DNA from: Sisyra terminalis
Taxonomy: Eukaryota; Arthropoda; Insecta; Neuroptera; Sisyridae
DNA: 64,000 nt
NCBI GenBank assembly: GCA_958496175.1
Contig: OY292276.1
Location: 58,355,080 to 58,419,079 of the forward strand
Direction of reading: 5' to 3'
The notes under the pieces were generated by a model. The model was not told the origin of the DNA, made no database searches, and saw nothing but the letters and a program-made list of their open reading frames with translations. A program made the translations under genes and the position numbers. Below, one piece after another: positions 36,265 through 48,784 of the stretch (positions within the stretch are counted from its first letter, which is position 1; the number at the start of each line of letters is the position of its first letter).

Positions 36265-37410
36265 AAAACAAAAGTTATTTTTATCAGCTTTTATGTTTGA
36301 GGTATTTGTTTATGAAGTATGGCATCGTACAGTTGACCGTCTTTTGTTTTTAATTGATGAAGAAAAGTTGAATTTTCGTAACTGTTAAATGAAAAAAGCT
36401 CCACAAATTTCACCCGATTAATATAGAAAAAGCGGAGCTTTTTCAAAGTTAATAATCAGAACCTATTGATTTAATTTTTAATGATATTCTTCATTGATTT
36501 CAATATTTGGCTCATTTATTTTGAAAGTGGCGTAAGTCCATTTCAAGGATGGTCTATATGGTGATTCTTCTACTTGTAACTAGAACAAAGTATGTTAATT
36601 ATTTAACTGCTACGTTTTCAGAAATTACTGATTTCATTTTAGTTGTTAACAAAAACGCCAATTATTCCGTCCTCCTTAATATCTCATGTTCCTATGGTTA
36701 AAAATGATAACACTATCGGGATTGTTCTTGAAGTGGACTTAACTCACTTTCAAAATAAACGTTTCATTTATCGATGTTAACTTACTTATCTAATCGAAGA
36801 TTTTCCTAGAATGAAAAATTACCTTTCCCATTTTGTTGAAATACAGCACTCTAGTATCTTGATGGCGAAGTAGAGACCCGGGAAAATAAACTAATAATCC
36901 TAAGACTTCAGTGTTGCGGCTCTTTTAATCTCGTCTTGGTAAACCGTAGAAGAAAAAAAGGGTAAAGAAATTCTCATTTCAATTTTTCACTTAGAAAAAT
37001 GAATGTTGAAGATTTTTTTCCCCCAAGTCGTTATATCAAAGTATTTATTTCAAAGATTTTGCAACAGCAGAAACTTGTTGATACACAATCTTAGATAAAT
37101 CTCTCAGCATAGACGTAGAAGAATGAATGAAAAAGCTCAAATCAAAAGAGCTTTGATGCTTTCAATCTTTTCATTTCGCGGCTAGAAGCGAGACGGCGAG
37201 CTTATAATATTACAAGTTTGCGAAATATTTTCATTTGAAACGTAAATATTAGCGAAACCCCGTAGCCAATGTTTTCAAAAGTTTTCTTTGCCTTTTCAAT
37301 TTGCCTGGCATATAGGTATGGTATGCCAATATTTATATGAAAATTTATATCCAATGTACGCGGTATGAAGGTATTTAATTGTTTGACTCTATTTATACGA
37401 TAGAGTACAC
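36265..37410. other. Intergenic DNA, no gene seen
   Basis: AAAGCTC at 37132 and GAGCTTT at 37149 sit close together. No exon, RNA gene or transposon recognised. Confidence 0.35.
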
Positions 37411-39080
37411 TAGACTGATTCAAAAAAAATGATTAATTTTTTTTTCCTGAATTATATCGAAAATATTGTTGGAAATGACAAAAGAATCCTGTGAAAGTTT
37501 AAGCTCTTAATATTAATATTAAGAGATGCCGCATCGCAAATTTCGATTTTCGATTTAAATAACATAGGAACAATATTCTCTTGCACTTTGGAATTTTATA
37601 GCTCACGTTGGTGACAATATTTCGGAATGACCAAGGTATATTCTTGTAGAAAATTAAACGATCTACAAAAAAGGCTTCTTACAAGTTTTCGATATATTTG
37701 TTCCTTCAAAAGTTATTCGAGGTCAAAGTTGAACGAAAGAGAAATTTTAATATTTTGTCAATTTTTTGACGCAACCATCAATTTTATGAGAAAATTTTAT
37801 AAAACATTTTTTGTAGAGCACTTTTTTTCTATAACTTATCTCTATAAAAGTTTTTGATATTTTTTACAGGTTCTATGTAATAAAAAAAATAATTTTTATG
37901 TTAAAAATAAAATAATTCAAGGAATTTTCAGTTTAATGCAAATAACTTAGGACCTGTGAAAAATATCAATAACTTTTATAAAGATAAGTTATAGAAAAAA
38001 AGTGCTCTACAAAAAATGTCCCATAAAGTTTTCTCATAAAATTGAGGGTTGCGTCAAAAAATTGAAAAAAAAAAAATTTCTCTTTAGTTCAACTTTGACC
38101 TCGAATAACTTTTGAAGGAATAAACATATAAAAAACTTGTAACAGACAATTTTGAAGATCGTTCAATTTTCAAAAAAAATAATGATTTTTTTTTCTTAAT
38201 TATATCGAAAATATTGTTGGTAATAACAAAAAAAAAATCCTTTGAAAGTTTAAGCTCTTAATATTAAGAGGTGCCGCATCGCAAATTTCGATTTTCCATT
38301 TAAATAACATATGAACAATATTCTCTTGCACTTTGGAATTTTATAGCTCACATTGGTGACAATATTTCGAAATGACCAAGGTATATTCTTGTAGAAAATT
38401 GAACGATCTAAAAAAAAGGTCTCCAACAAGTTTTTGATATATTTATTCCTTCAAAAGTTATTCGAGGTCAAAGTTGAACTAAAGAGAAATTTTAATATTT
38501 TTTTCAATTTTTACGCAACCATCAATTTTATGAGAAAATTTTATAGGACATTTTTTGTAGAGCACTTTTTTTCCTATGACTTATCTTTATAAAAGTTTTT
38601 ATAAAGAATCAAGAATAAAGAAAAATATCAAAAACTTTTATAGAGATAAGTTATAGAAAAAAAAGTGCTCTACAAAAAATGTCCTATAAAATTTTCTCAT
38701 AAAATTGATGGTTGCGTCAAAAAAATTAAAAAAATATTAAAATTTCTCTTTAGTTCAACTTTGACCTCGAATAACTTTTGAAGGAACAAATATATCAAAA
38801 ACTTATAGGCGACATTTTTTGTAGATCGTTCAATTTTCTACAAGAATATACCATGATCATTCCCAAATATTGCCACCAACGTGAGCTATAAAATTCCAAA
38901 GTGCAAGAGAATATTATTCCCATGTTATTTAAACGGAAAATCGAAATTTGCGATGCGGCACCTCTTATTATTAATATTAAGAGCTTAAATTTTCACAGAA
39001 TTTTTTTTTTGTTTTTCCCAACAAAATTTTCGATATAATTAAGAAAAAAAAATTATCACTTTTTTTTTTAAATCAGTCTA
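37411..39080. mobile_element. Foldback element, TAGACTGATTC family, dimeric, perfect 8-bp duplication
   Basis: 1670 bp, outer ends TAGACTGATT and its inverse AATCAGTCTA, flanked by GAGTACAC at 37403-37410 and 39081-39088. Inside are two successive palindromes; near 38170-38180 the first lacks its right terminus and the second lacks its left terminus. No transposase. Confidence 0.9.
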
Positions 39081-39088
39081 GAGTACAC

Positions 39089-41117
39089 CCTTTCTAATAG
39101 TTTAAATCGAAACATGCTAGATGGTGAGCTTTTTTTCTATTGTTCCAACAATTGAAGTCAATTTCTGTTGAAAAACGAATTTAATGGGCAACGACTGAAC
39201 AAACATTGATTTCCACATAAAAAATTTAAATTTTTAATCAATGGAAACTTCAAGTGTTAAAGTTTTTCCGACATTATAAACGACGGTCGTAACACGTTTT
39301 TTTTTTCTTTTATTTTTCTTTTACCACTGACCCAATTGCTTCACATTATTGTCATCAATATTTCAAACTTTTCCCTTTTAAACTAACCGAGGGAAAATGG
39401 ATTTCCTTTCTTGTGTTCTATATATTCACTATATTGCATCACAAATTTACGATGAAATCAATACCGAAAAGTCGAAAGTTTCGACGACAAACGAAAACAT
39501 TAACCTTTCCATACAGGTAATAATAAACAAGTGAGTCATCCAACACGAGTTGGATGTTTTATCGATAGTTTATGACATTAAAAAGTTCATGTTGAATAAA
39601 GACATTGACTACAGGTGTTATATGTAGGAAATGCAAAGGGAAAACTTTTAATTATGTGTTTAAGTTTCGACAATATCAATGGAAAGTAATCAAATAATAA
39701 TTGGTTTGAAGAATTGAAAATTATTTTAAGATATTTAATAAAAATTTTCATTTCGTAAAAGTGTTAAATTTCTACGGCTTTTTATACTTTTGCAAGCATT
39801 GAACATATCGATTTTTATGTCTAAAAAGTACGATTTGTGGATACATTGATTTTCTATTCGCATTTAAACAAAAACTGCTGTGGAATTGCATCAAATGCTT
39901 GCCAAAGTTGCCTTGAGCATACTTTTAGGAAATCTCAAAGGCTTAAGAGGTTTAAACAATTTGAAAATGGTGATATCGATGTGAAAAGCGAAGAACAAGG
40001 AAAGCTACCGAAAAAGTATCTATAAAGGCATCGAATTGTAGAAATTGTTGGATGAGAATAGTATTCAAATGCATCAACAACTTGCAATAATTGATTTAAA
40101 TCTAATTTTAGCGCACAAAATGGCTAGAAAATCAATCAATAGGTAATACAAAGTAATCATGTTGCATGGTAACTCCCCTGGCTAAAAAGTTTCCCTTTCC
40201 AATCACGTATCTATCTACTTGGATGAACCATTGCATATAAAAACAGAAGCCAAGTATAGTGCAAGGTCTTACCTTCTTATCAGTTAGTGTAATTAGTATC
40301 AGTTAGTGTATTGAATATTGTAGAATGATAGTTTGATAAAATGCATTTATCATATCTGCTAAAAGTTTCTAGTTCTTATTATTTTTATTTATTTTTTACA
40401 AACGGGAAAACTGAGGCTAAATTCGTGCATTTTCAAGATGCTTAAAAATCCGATGGAATAACTTTGGACGATTATAGTAGGTACGGCAATATCCCCCTCC
40501 ACCCCCTAATTTATTAGTTTTTTCCCAAGGCTTTTCTTCTGCAGAGGAGCTTTGCATTACCATGTTACAGCATAGAATCTTCTTTGATAACAATTCTTGG
40601 GCACTTTGGGGTATTTAGTTTCTTAACCAAGGTTGATTACGATTATTTGGTAGAATTTCGACTTTCTGGTATACATTTTGCACCATTTCATCCCTTAATT
40701 TCTTATTGGTTAAATTTTTTGCCATTTTTCGTTGGTACCAGTTGAAGAAATGAAAATTATCGAATTTGAACTTTTTCTTTGAAAAACGGTTTCTCGAAAA
40801 TTAAATCAGTGGCAAAGCTTTTTCTTTCATAACTCTCAACTGACAAAAGAACACCAATTAACAAAAAAATTAAACCGAGCTTTCCATTTAAACAGTGCTT
40901 TTTCGGAAAATATATGAGCAACAAAAGTTTTCTTTCTCAATTGTTTTGAGTACCACAAAAAGGCAAGAACCAATTTGAAATTTCATTCTTTGGAAAATGA
41001 ACCTAATTGAGCTTTTTCTTTAAATGGGGTTTTCCGGGAAAATATGTGAGTGTTTATTTGTTTTTTCAGAGCTTTTGAATGACAACAAAACACCAAAACA
41101 TTTCGTAGTTAGCTTTA
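39089..41117. other. Intergenic DNA, no gene seen
   Basis: No exon or element recognised; a few GAGCTTT words (39124, 40547, 40878). The 62-codon frame at 39837 has no family features. Confidence 0.35.
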
Positions 41118-41844
41118 GGAAGGATATAGAACGATAAGTACAGTGAATCCACCCCAGAAGGGTATTTGGTTCATAATTTCAGGGTATGTTGGTACTGTTA
41201 AGATATATTAATTCGGCAAGTTTCAGATCCTTATGTATTACCGCTTCTTCAAAAATCAATTAAAGCAGAAAATCAGAAGAAAAAAAATTCTCAGAAACTT
41301 ATGAATGGATTTATTTGAATTTTGGATATGTTATAGGGGCTGATGTTAGCTTTTAGAAAAAAAATTCAGAGATTTATCAGTTTATAAGATCCTTGAAAAA
41401 AGAGAGCTTTTTATTTTAATTTTAATTTTTTACCATGATACAATTTTGGTACAATTACGAAACTATTTTTTTCGGATTCCTCATCCAATTTCCTTTAAAA
41501 CTATGAGCTATGTGGCGTACCGTTTTTAAAATTTAAAAGACTTATACCTGTAAACGAAATTGTATGGGGAATTTGAAAAAAATAGTTTCGTAATTGTACC
41601 AAAATTGTATCATGGTAAAAAATTAAAATTAAAAGAAAAAGCTCTCTTTTTTCAAGGATCTTATAAACCGATAAAGCTCTTCTTTTTTTCTCGAATCTTT
41701 TTTCGATTTTTGAATAAACGGTAATACATAGGGATCTGAAACTTGCCGAATTAATGTATCTTAATAGTACCAACATACCCTGAAATTATGAACCAAATAC
41801 CCTTCTGGGGCCGATTCACTATACTTATCGTCCTATGTCTTTTA
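41118..41844. mobile_element. Foldback element, B family, copy 4
   Basis: The left end is AGGAAGGATATAGAACGATA and the right end TATCGTCCTATGTCTTTT, with arms of about 300 bp sharing AAAGAGAGCTTTTT and GTACAATTACGAAACTA in inverted form. It is shorter than the other copies. Confidence 0.8.
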
Positions 41845-42514
41845 AAATGTGGAAAGCTAAATTGACGGACGTCTTTATATAAAATTATCGAACCAAACTT
41901 TTAAATTGTCTATAAACTTTATCAGAACTTTTTCAGAATTTCCAGGAAGTAAAGCTCCTGTTTCTTTGTAATTCCATGCTGATATAAAATTATATTATCA
42001 CTTATTTTATAGTACATTGATGAAGTGATGCATAATACAAAATTACTCATAAAAAATGTTTAGTTTTGTGCTTAAAAATTTATTAAACTGTAATTTTCAA
42101 AATGGTTCATAAAATCGAATAGTTTTTTAGCATATACGAAAAAATCACTAAGTTAATTCCTTCAATTTGCCGATCATCACTAATAATGCGTTACGTTTAA
42201 AAGGGTTTCCAATGACACAATTATTGAATATTTTAGGTAATAAAATTTTACAAAAATCAAAGATTTAGAACAAGTTAATCAATTGGTTATTGGGAAAGTA
42301 ATTTTATTAATTCCTGAAAAAGGATTTAAATTATTTATTCATCCTCAATTTTACAATTAAAATGCATAATTTCAGAGCTAATTTAATAAAGCTTTTGTAT
42401 GAAAAAGCTCAATTGATTCTACGCAGTAGTTTTTGGTCGATGTTGATTTAATTAATGTTGAAATTTTATTTTTATTAAATTAACCGATGTACATAGAGAA
42501 GATATATTGATACA

Positions 42515-43000
42515 CCAGTGTTAGAACTGATTTGCATTATTTCGAGCCGATAACTTTGATATGCGAAAATGTACCACGTTCTGGAAGGCCTGTTGAAGCT
42601 GATAAAGACACAATAAAGGCATTAGTGATGTAAACCGGTGCATAACAACACATGAGATCGGTGAGAGGTGAAATTTATCAAATTCAATTGTTTCTGGCCA
42701 CTTGAAAGGCCTAGATTTAACGATTTAACTTCGAAGCTCAAAGTACAAGCTTGGTCACTCACCAAAAGCTTTTACAGCTTGAATGGCATAAACTGCCACA
42801 CCTCCGATAATCTCCAAATCTGGCAGTTTCGGATTATTATTTGTTCCGGTCACTGCAAAGTGTTTTAGACGATAAAATCTTTACTTCAAATGAGGTCCAG
42901 AATTACCTCGATCTGTTTTTTTGCCAAAAAAGAGCAAAATTTTATAAGCGACGAACTATGCTTCTGCCAGAAAGATATTGAACAGAATGATCAATATATA
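42515..43000 (+). pseudogene. mariner transposase relic
   Basis: Fragments in order: FALFRADNFDM and, after a frameshift, ENVPRSGRPVEADKD (the mariner helix-turn-helix linker), then a large gap. From about 42770, one frame reads KLLQLEWHKLPHLR-stop, SPNLAVSDYYLFRSLQ and DDKIFTSNEVQNYLDLFF, then the FYKRRTMLLPERY tail. The catalytic Asp of the SPDL block is Asn here; there are several stops, and the first and second catalytic Asp regions are missing. Dead copy. Ends not resolved. Confidence 0.85.
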
Positions 43001-43059
43001 ATTTAATAAAGTATTTATTCCTTATACGAAAAATGTCTTTCATTTTTACAAAAAAAAAT

Positions 43060-44722
43060 AAGGGCTTTCGTGGGACACCCGACAAGATATAAGATCTTAA
43101 CTAAAAGGGATCTTACACGATCATTAGTATTGTCATTATTTTGGCATCCTGACAGTATTACTGATCGTGTATGGTCTGTTTAATATAATAATTAGTTTTA
43201 TTTGTATATTGTTAATAATACAGTCGTTCCAGCATATACATTTACTATACAGTATGTAGAGGCCAATTATTATTATATATAATATTAATTGATAGATGAG
43301 GATTCAAACATGATTTCAATCAAAACCCCATTTGCAAAACCTCCCATAAACCCCCAACTTACATTAAAAAAACAACCCTTTTTCTTAAAAACTTTTTATC
43401 ACTACTGGATACATATAACATAGAGTCAATCCAGTTCTAATCGCCTAATATAAATGAAAATTGTTGAACTTTTAAATAACATTTCTTATTTCCTTGATTT
43501 TTTTATTATGAGTTCCTTTTAGGTAGACAGTCTCCAAAAGCTATTGGAAAAAAATTAATAAGCTATAGTTTTTATCTGGCAGCCATTTTTAAAATGGTGG
43601 TTGGAAAAATTTTAATGAAAAAGGTGGTCTGCGGAAAATTTAATTGTCAAGCTATTTTTAAAGATATCAGATTAATTGGAAAACCAGTGCGTTCAGGGGA
43701 AAATGAACTTCATGTATACATTATTTTAATTTTCCTACCCTGAAGGAAAATCAGTCAAACTTGTTAGTCAAAAAAATTATACAATTGTTATTTTTTAAGA
43801 CCATAAAATTTTAAAAAAGAATAGAGATTCGGCTATTAGAGATTTGACTTCTGTGCTTAATACTTTTGAAACAATTCGTAGTTTAAGTTTTAGTCCTGAG
43901 AATACCTACTCTTCATTTCTTTCAAAAGCTTTACAAAAAAAATTATTTTACAATGAAACTATGACTGAAATTTAACTATTAAAATTGAGCGATTTGAAAT
44001 GTATTAACCCCATAGATACTATCAAAATGAAAATTAGGGAAATTTTAAAAAAAAAAATAATCCATAATAATTTTTCATATAGACCATAATTTGGCCGGAA
44101 ATTGATAATAAAAGCACCTGTGTCATTTTGCGCTAAATCAAATCGGACATGAACTCTTCGCAACTATATATTAATTCTTTAGAAATGTGTAAGTTTTTTA
44201 AAAAATTATATAAATTTTGGAAAATGATATCTTATACTAAATTAATACTAAATTACGAAATATTTTTTTCTCCTAAATCTACATTGAAATGATAAGACAA
44301 AAAACCCGAAGGAATAGAAATTCGGTATTGTATGCTCTTCGAATTCCACGGGATAGCAACATTTGTTACTAAAGACATTTTTAATGTATATTTAAGTGCA
44401 TTAGATGTTCATAAATTCCAAATAAGTTTTTTAATAATTTTGAGACATTTTTCAAATTTTGTATTCTTAAAAATAATAGCTCTTATAATTGGCGTTTTTT
44501 ATAGCTCAAAAGTTCTGCGAGGATACATGTTACCGCTTGCATACAAAGCATTCTTTAAGGTGTAGCTTTAAGCTTTTATACAGAGCTTTTTCTTCCGGGA
44601 AAATATGCAAGCGATAACTTTATTTCTTTCCAAACTCTTGAATGACAAAACGCATCAATTAATAGCGCAAAAGAAAATCAAAATTTTAATAATAATAAAA
44701 AAGCTCTAAACGTTAATTTAAC
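43060..44722. other. Intergenic DNA with an old dispersed repeat
   Basis: The only repeat match is 43990-44235 with 10060-10330 in the PDK1 intron. No gene seen. Confidence 0.35.
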
Positions 44723-44730
44723 ACTACATA

Positions 44731-45631
44731 CAGTGCCCCGGGGCCCTCAAGCTCAGGGGGCCCTCAAATCCTTACCAGAAATCTCGATCGAACTGAACTT
44801 TTGGAAATTTTTTCTACACCAAGTATTAATCGTAATTTATATTGTTACTGTTTAATATTTTTATTAGCTGCCCTGCAGTGCACAAAAAAGAGCTTAAGTA
44901 GCTTAGCATTTTTAAAGTATTTGTATATTTCATATTTTTATTTGATAAAACCTAATCAATTTACACAGCAGTGGGGCTCAATTTTTTAATTTGCCCCAGG
45001 GCCCTTGGTTACCTAGCTACGCCACTGTCTGTGATAGTATCCAACTGAAGTAAACTAATTCAATATTTTTGCTTATAGTTAGCTTTTGGTAAATTATATA
45101 AATATTTTTACTTAATTTTTCTATACCAGAAATAAGAAAATTTCTATTTTTAAAATTAAATATTAACAAAAAACTTTATTTTGAAAATAATTCAAATTCG
45201 AAACTTAAAAACTTACAATCCACCTTAGGTTTCCTAATCAATTTCAATTTCAAGTTCATTTTTTATACAAAAGTAGATGTATAGACAACCATGCATACAT
45301 TGATGTAATACAGGTAACCAAATCAAAAAAATCGTAACTACATACAATAATGATTAATATTTCAATTTTTTCCAACTAATTTAAAAATTATGTTATTTGA
45401 TTAATGTTTTTTCATTAGAAAACAACGCTTAGGAAAATAGGAAAATTTATAAAAAATTGCATGTGTGCATTTCCTATGCGATAAAAGTGAAAATAAAAGC
45501 TTAGCATTTTTAAAGTATTTGTATATTTCATATTTTTATTTTATAAAACCTAATCAGTTTACATAGTTTACACAGTGGGGCCCCATTTTTTAATTAGCCC
45601 CAGAGCCCTTGATTACCTAGCTACGCCACTG
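44731..45631. mobile_element. hAT-type composite element with perfect 8-bp duplication
   Basis: Flanked by ACTACATA at 44723-44730 and 45632-45639. The left end, CAGTGCCCCGGGGCCC, is an internal segment of the relative at 60151; the right end is GCTACGCCACTG. A second right end, also GCTACGCCACTG, occurs inside at 45027, and 45028-45496 is sequence not found in the relative. No open transposase frame. Confidence 0.8.
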
Positions 45632-45707
45632 ACTACATATGATTTTTCTGGTAAATATGTGAGCAATATATTTTTTTCCTGAACTCTTAAACGACCGAAA
45701 AAAAGCA

Positions 45708-46256
45708 CTAAAATATTCCAAAAGGATAACGTCGCTAGATGCACGTCATATAAAGACTCAACTGCTTATTTTTTTGGGCAAAAATAAATGTTTTTATGGT
45801 AAAACTTTAACAATATCCAAAAAAAGAAAAGATCCAAAAAAAATGGAGCAATTTTATTTCTTGTATACAAATCTCAGGGAAAGTTTATATTTTTTGAATT
45901 AATTGAATTAACAAACAAGAGATGGCACTAATTAATTTTTAATTAATTATATTAATTATAAAGGATTTTTTATGTGTATGAGGTGTCGTGAGGGGGGTGA
46001 CACCGTGAGTTACCGCACTGGGTGATACTAACCCTAGTGACGTCACTGAAATATTCCAAAAAATTTTGGACAAAAATAAATGTTTTTATAGTAAAACTTT
46101 AACAATTTCCAAAAAAAGAAAAAGATCCAAAAAAAAAAAATGGAACAATTTTAATATTTGTGTACAAATCTCAGGCAAAGTTTATATATTTTTGAATTAA
46201 TTGAATTAAGAAACAAGAGATGGCACTAATTAATTTTTAATTAATTAAAAGTTTGC
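45708..46256. repeat. Tandem duplication split by a hAT-like end fragment
   Basis: 45708-45958 and 46043-46256 align (AATATTCCAAAA, CAAATCTCAGG, AAGAGATGGCACTAATTAA). Between them, 45985-46048 ends GTGACGTCACTG, which read inversely is CAGTGACGTCACTAGGG, a hAT-like terminus next to GGGTGACACC. Confidence 0.7.
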
Positions 46257-47293
46257 AAGTTATTAAAATTCACAAACGGCCCCATAATGAACATCACAGT
46301 GGTCGCATAAATTAAAAAGACAAAACATCCACTGCTAATTTATACTTTCAAATTTGTGAATGTTTTCACAAAAGTTTCCAAATTTTCAAGCTCATCACCA
46401 AAAGTGTGTCTTGCAAGAAAATTGATTAAAACAAAACACGTCATTTCCCTTAATTGAGAGCTTTTAAATTAAAATTAAACGTTTTATTTACATTTTTACA
46501 GTGCCCAATTTGCATTGAATACGTTTACTATGCCTTGAAAATTCAAAGCTTTTAGACGGAAACTATCCACGTTAATGAGAGCTTAGGTCTCTTGCTCACA
46601 TATCTCTATAGAAAGGACACTTGGAGAACGGCAAGGATTTAAATAAAACATGGCTTTCAGACGAAAACGACGAAACTAATGGAATAAATTTTCTCGAAAT
46701 TAACCCAATCATTGTATACGTACGTACACCGGAGAAAATATGATGAAATTGGTAAAAAGCTCGACAGCTTTTCGTGTGTGTCCAGATGGTGTTGGCTGTT
46801 GCTTGCAAGCGGTTCAAATATTCACTTTGTGCGGATAAAATTAATTATGAAATGCAAAAAGCTTTTGAACTTCATTTTATGTGGGTTTTACTTTGTTAAC
46901 TAGGCTGCATTTGTGCGATACAACCTACTCGATTTATATTAGCTTTGAGTTCGGGTTCGGGGGTTGGTGTCCATATTTTTGGGGCAAAATCGATTTGATA
47001 TTAACTCTAATTATATATTTGATCAGGGAAATGATTGCAAATTTATCGTTTCATTTCGATTATGTAACGGGGATTTAGCAATATTCACGAGTGATTGGAT
47101 TAAATGAGGCACACAATGGATGGATACAAATGAGGGTTTAATTATTTTTGTGATGAAATTGGAACGTGGATGTTGGATTTAGGAAAATATTTCGCTCAAA
47201 TTGCAATCAAATACTTAGAATAAAACTTCCAGTTCATAACACAGTTAATTAGACCAATGCAAATGTAAAAAGTGAAATAAAATTATAGTAGGA
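46257..47293. other. Repeat-poor DNA, no gene seen
   Basis: GAGCTTT/AAAGCTC at several points (46461, 46757). No exon recognised. Confidence 0.35.
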
Positions 47294-48748
47294 CTAGCTG
47301 ATATCTGCGACTTCGTCTGCGTAACATAGGTGTTGAATATATTTTCTTTTTAGATTTGCTATTTGTAGTGGTAAATGAAAATTTGTATTTTTCTTATTTC
47401 TTTTACGAAAAACATAATCATACTTAAAAACACTATTTTGTCAACTTTCAAAAGACACATTTAATAAACTGTTGCAAAGAATAAAATAGTTCTATGTAAT
47501 AATCAATTCATTTTCAAAAAATATTTATAAATATCTAAAAAAAGTATGGTTCAATTGCGTATACCGACGGTAGGTATACCTACCGTTAAGCAAAAAAATC
47601 CATAAATAGTATCTAATAATTAGTATCTAATTAGGGTGATTTTTTTTTCTTTTTTTAGTCCCATCGTGAAATTTTGTTGGGAATACCAAAAAAAAAAAAT
47701 TCCCTGAAAGTTTGAGCCCATAATATTAATTTTAAGTCCTCGACCAAGACGTGTAAAGATTTCCTATTGAAAATACACGGAAACTCTGATTTTTTATTTT
47801 TAAATTTCTATATCTCAGCGGCATTTCATGGGATCGCTTTTACCGAAGATGTTTTTTTCTCAGAATTAAACGCTCTACAAAAGTGCCCATTGCGATAAAG
47901 TCGTAACTCACACCGGTGAGGTAGTACGGGCCACTGAACCTGATTTTTCCATAACATTCAAGGCTTAATATCTCGTTTAATATTGATCTTCGCGATTTGG
48001 TCTACAAGAACTTTTTTGTAGGAAATCAAATTCTCTACAAATTTTTCGTTTATATTTTTTCCGTAGCTCTTGTTATTTACGAGATAAATGCAAAAAAACG
48101 CGAATTTTATGGAAAAATCAGGTTCAGTGGCCCGTACTACTTCACCGGTGTGAGTTACGACTTTGTCGCAATGGGCACTTTTGTAGAGCGTTTAATTCTG
48201 AGAAAAAACCATCTTCGGTAAAAGCGATCCCATGAAATGCCGCTGAGATATAGAAATTTAAAAATAAAAAATCAGAGTTTCCGTGTATTTTCAATGGGAA
48301 ATCTTTACACGTCTTGGTCGAGGACTTAAAATTAATATTATGGGCTCAAACTTTCAGAGAACTTTTTTTTTTGGTATTTTCATCAAAGTTTCACGATGGG
48401 ACCAAAAAAAAAACACTAGTGTCTATACATTAGGGTGCCCGTTATTTCCCAAATCTATTGTAAACATTTTTTATTTTATCCCTAGGGAAAACCTTTTTTT
48501 ATTATTTTTAAAGAATAATAAGTAGCCTAACATGTGAGGGAAATTGTGTTGTATTTTAATACTAAATTTAATTAAATTTGGTTGTTCCGTTCTTTAGTTA
48601 AATCGGGACACACAGACGGACAGACAGACAAAAATTTTAAAAATGTTAAATTTGAAATAAGGGCCCTTTGAAACAAATATTTACTCTAAAATTGGGTTCA
48701 AAATCTAAACTTATTGACAGACGTAAGAATTTTATATATTAGTATAGA
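47294..48748 (-). mobile_element. Helitron-like element, CTAG 3' end
   Basis: On the minus strand: 5' TCTATACTAATATATAAAAT preceded by A, and 3' GACGAAGTC hairpin, then GCAGATATCAGCTAG followed by T, the A|TC...CTRR|T pattern of Helitrons. The CAGACGGACAGACAGAC segment near 48613 lies in the body. It holds the foldback at 47632-48418. No Rep/helicase gene, so non-autonomous. A second copy of the 3' end begins at 50922. Confidence 0.55.
47632..48418. mobile_element. TAGGGTG foldback nested in Helitron-like element
   Basis: The left end is TAGGGTGATTTTTTTTTC and the right end GGGACC(A)nCACTA. Arms of about 330 bp include CACCGGTGAGGTAGTACGGG and its inverse CCCGTACTACTTCACCGGTG. The shared TTGTAGAGCGTTTAATTC word is present. 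Confidence 0.78.
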
Positions 48749-48784
48749 TCAAACCCATTGGAAAAGGAAGAGAAGATAGCAAAA

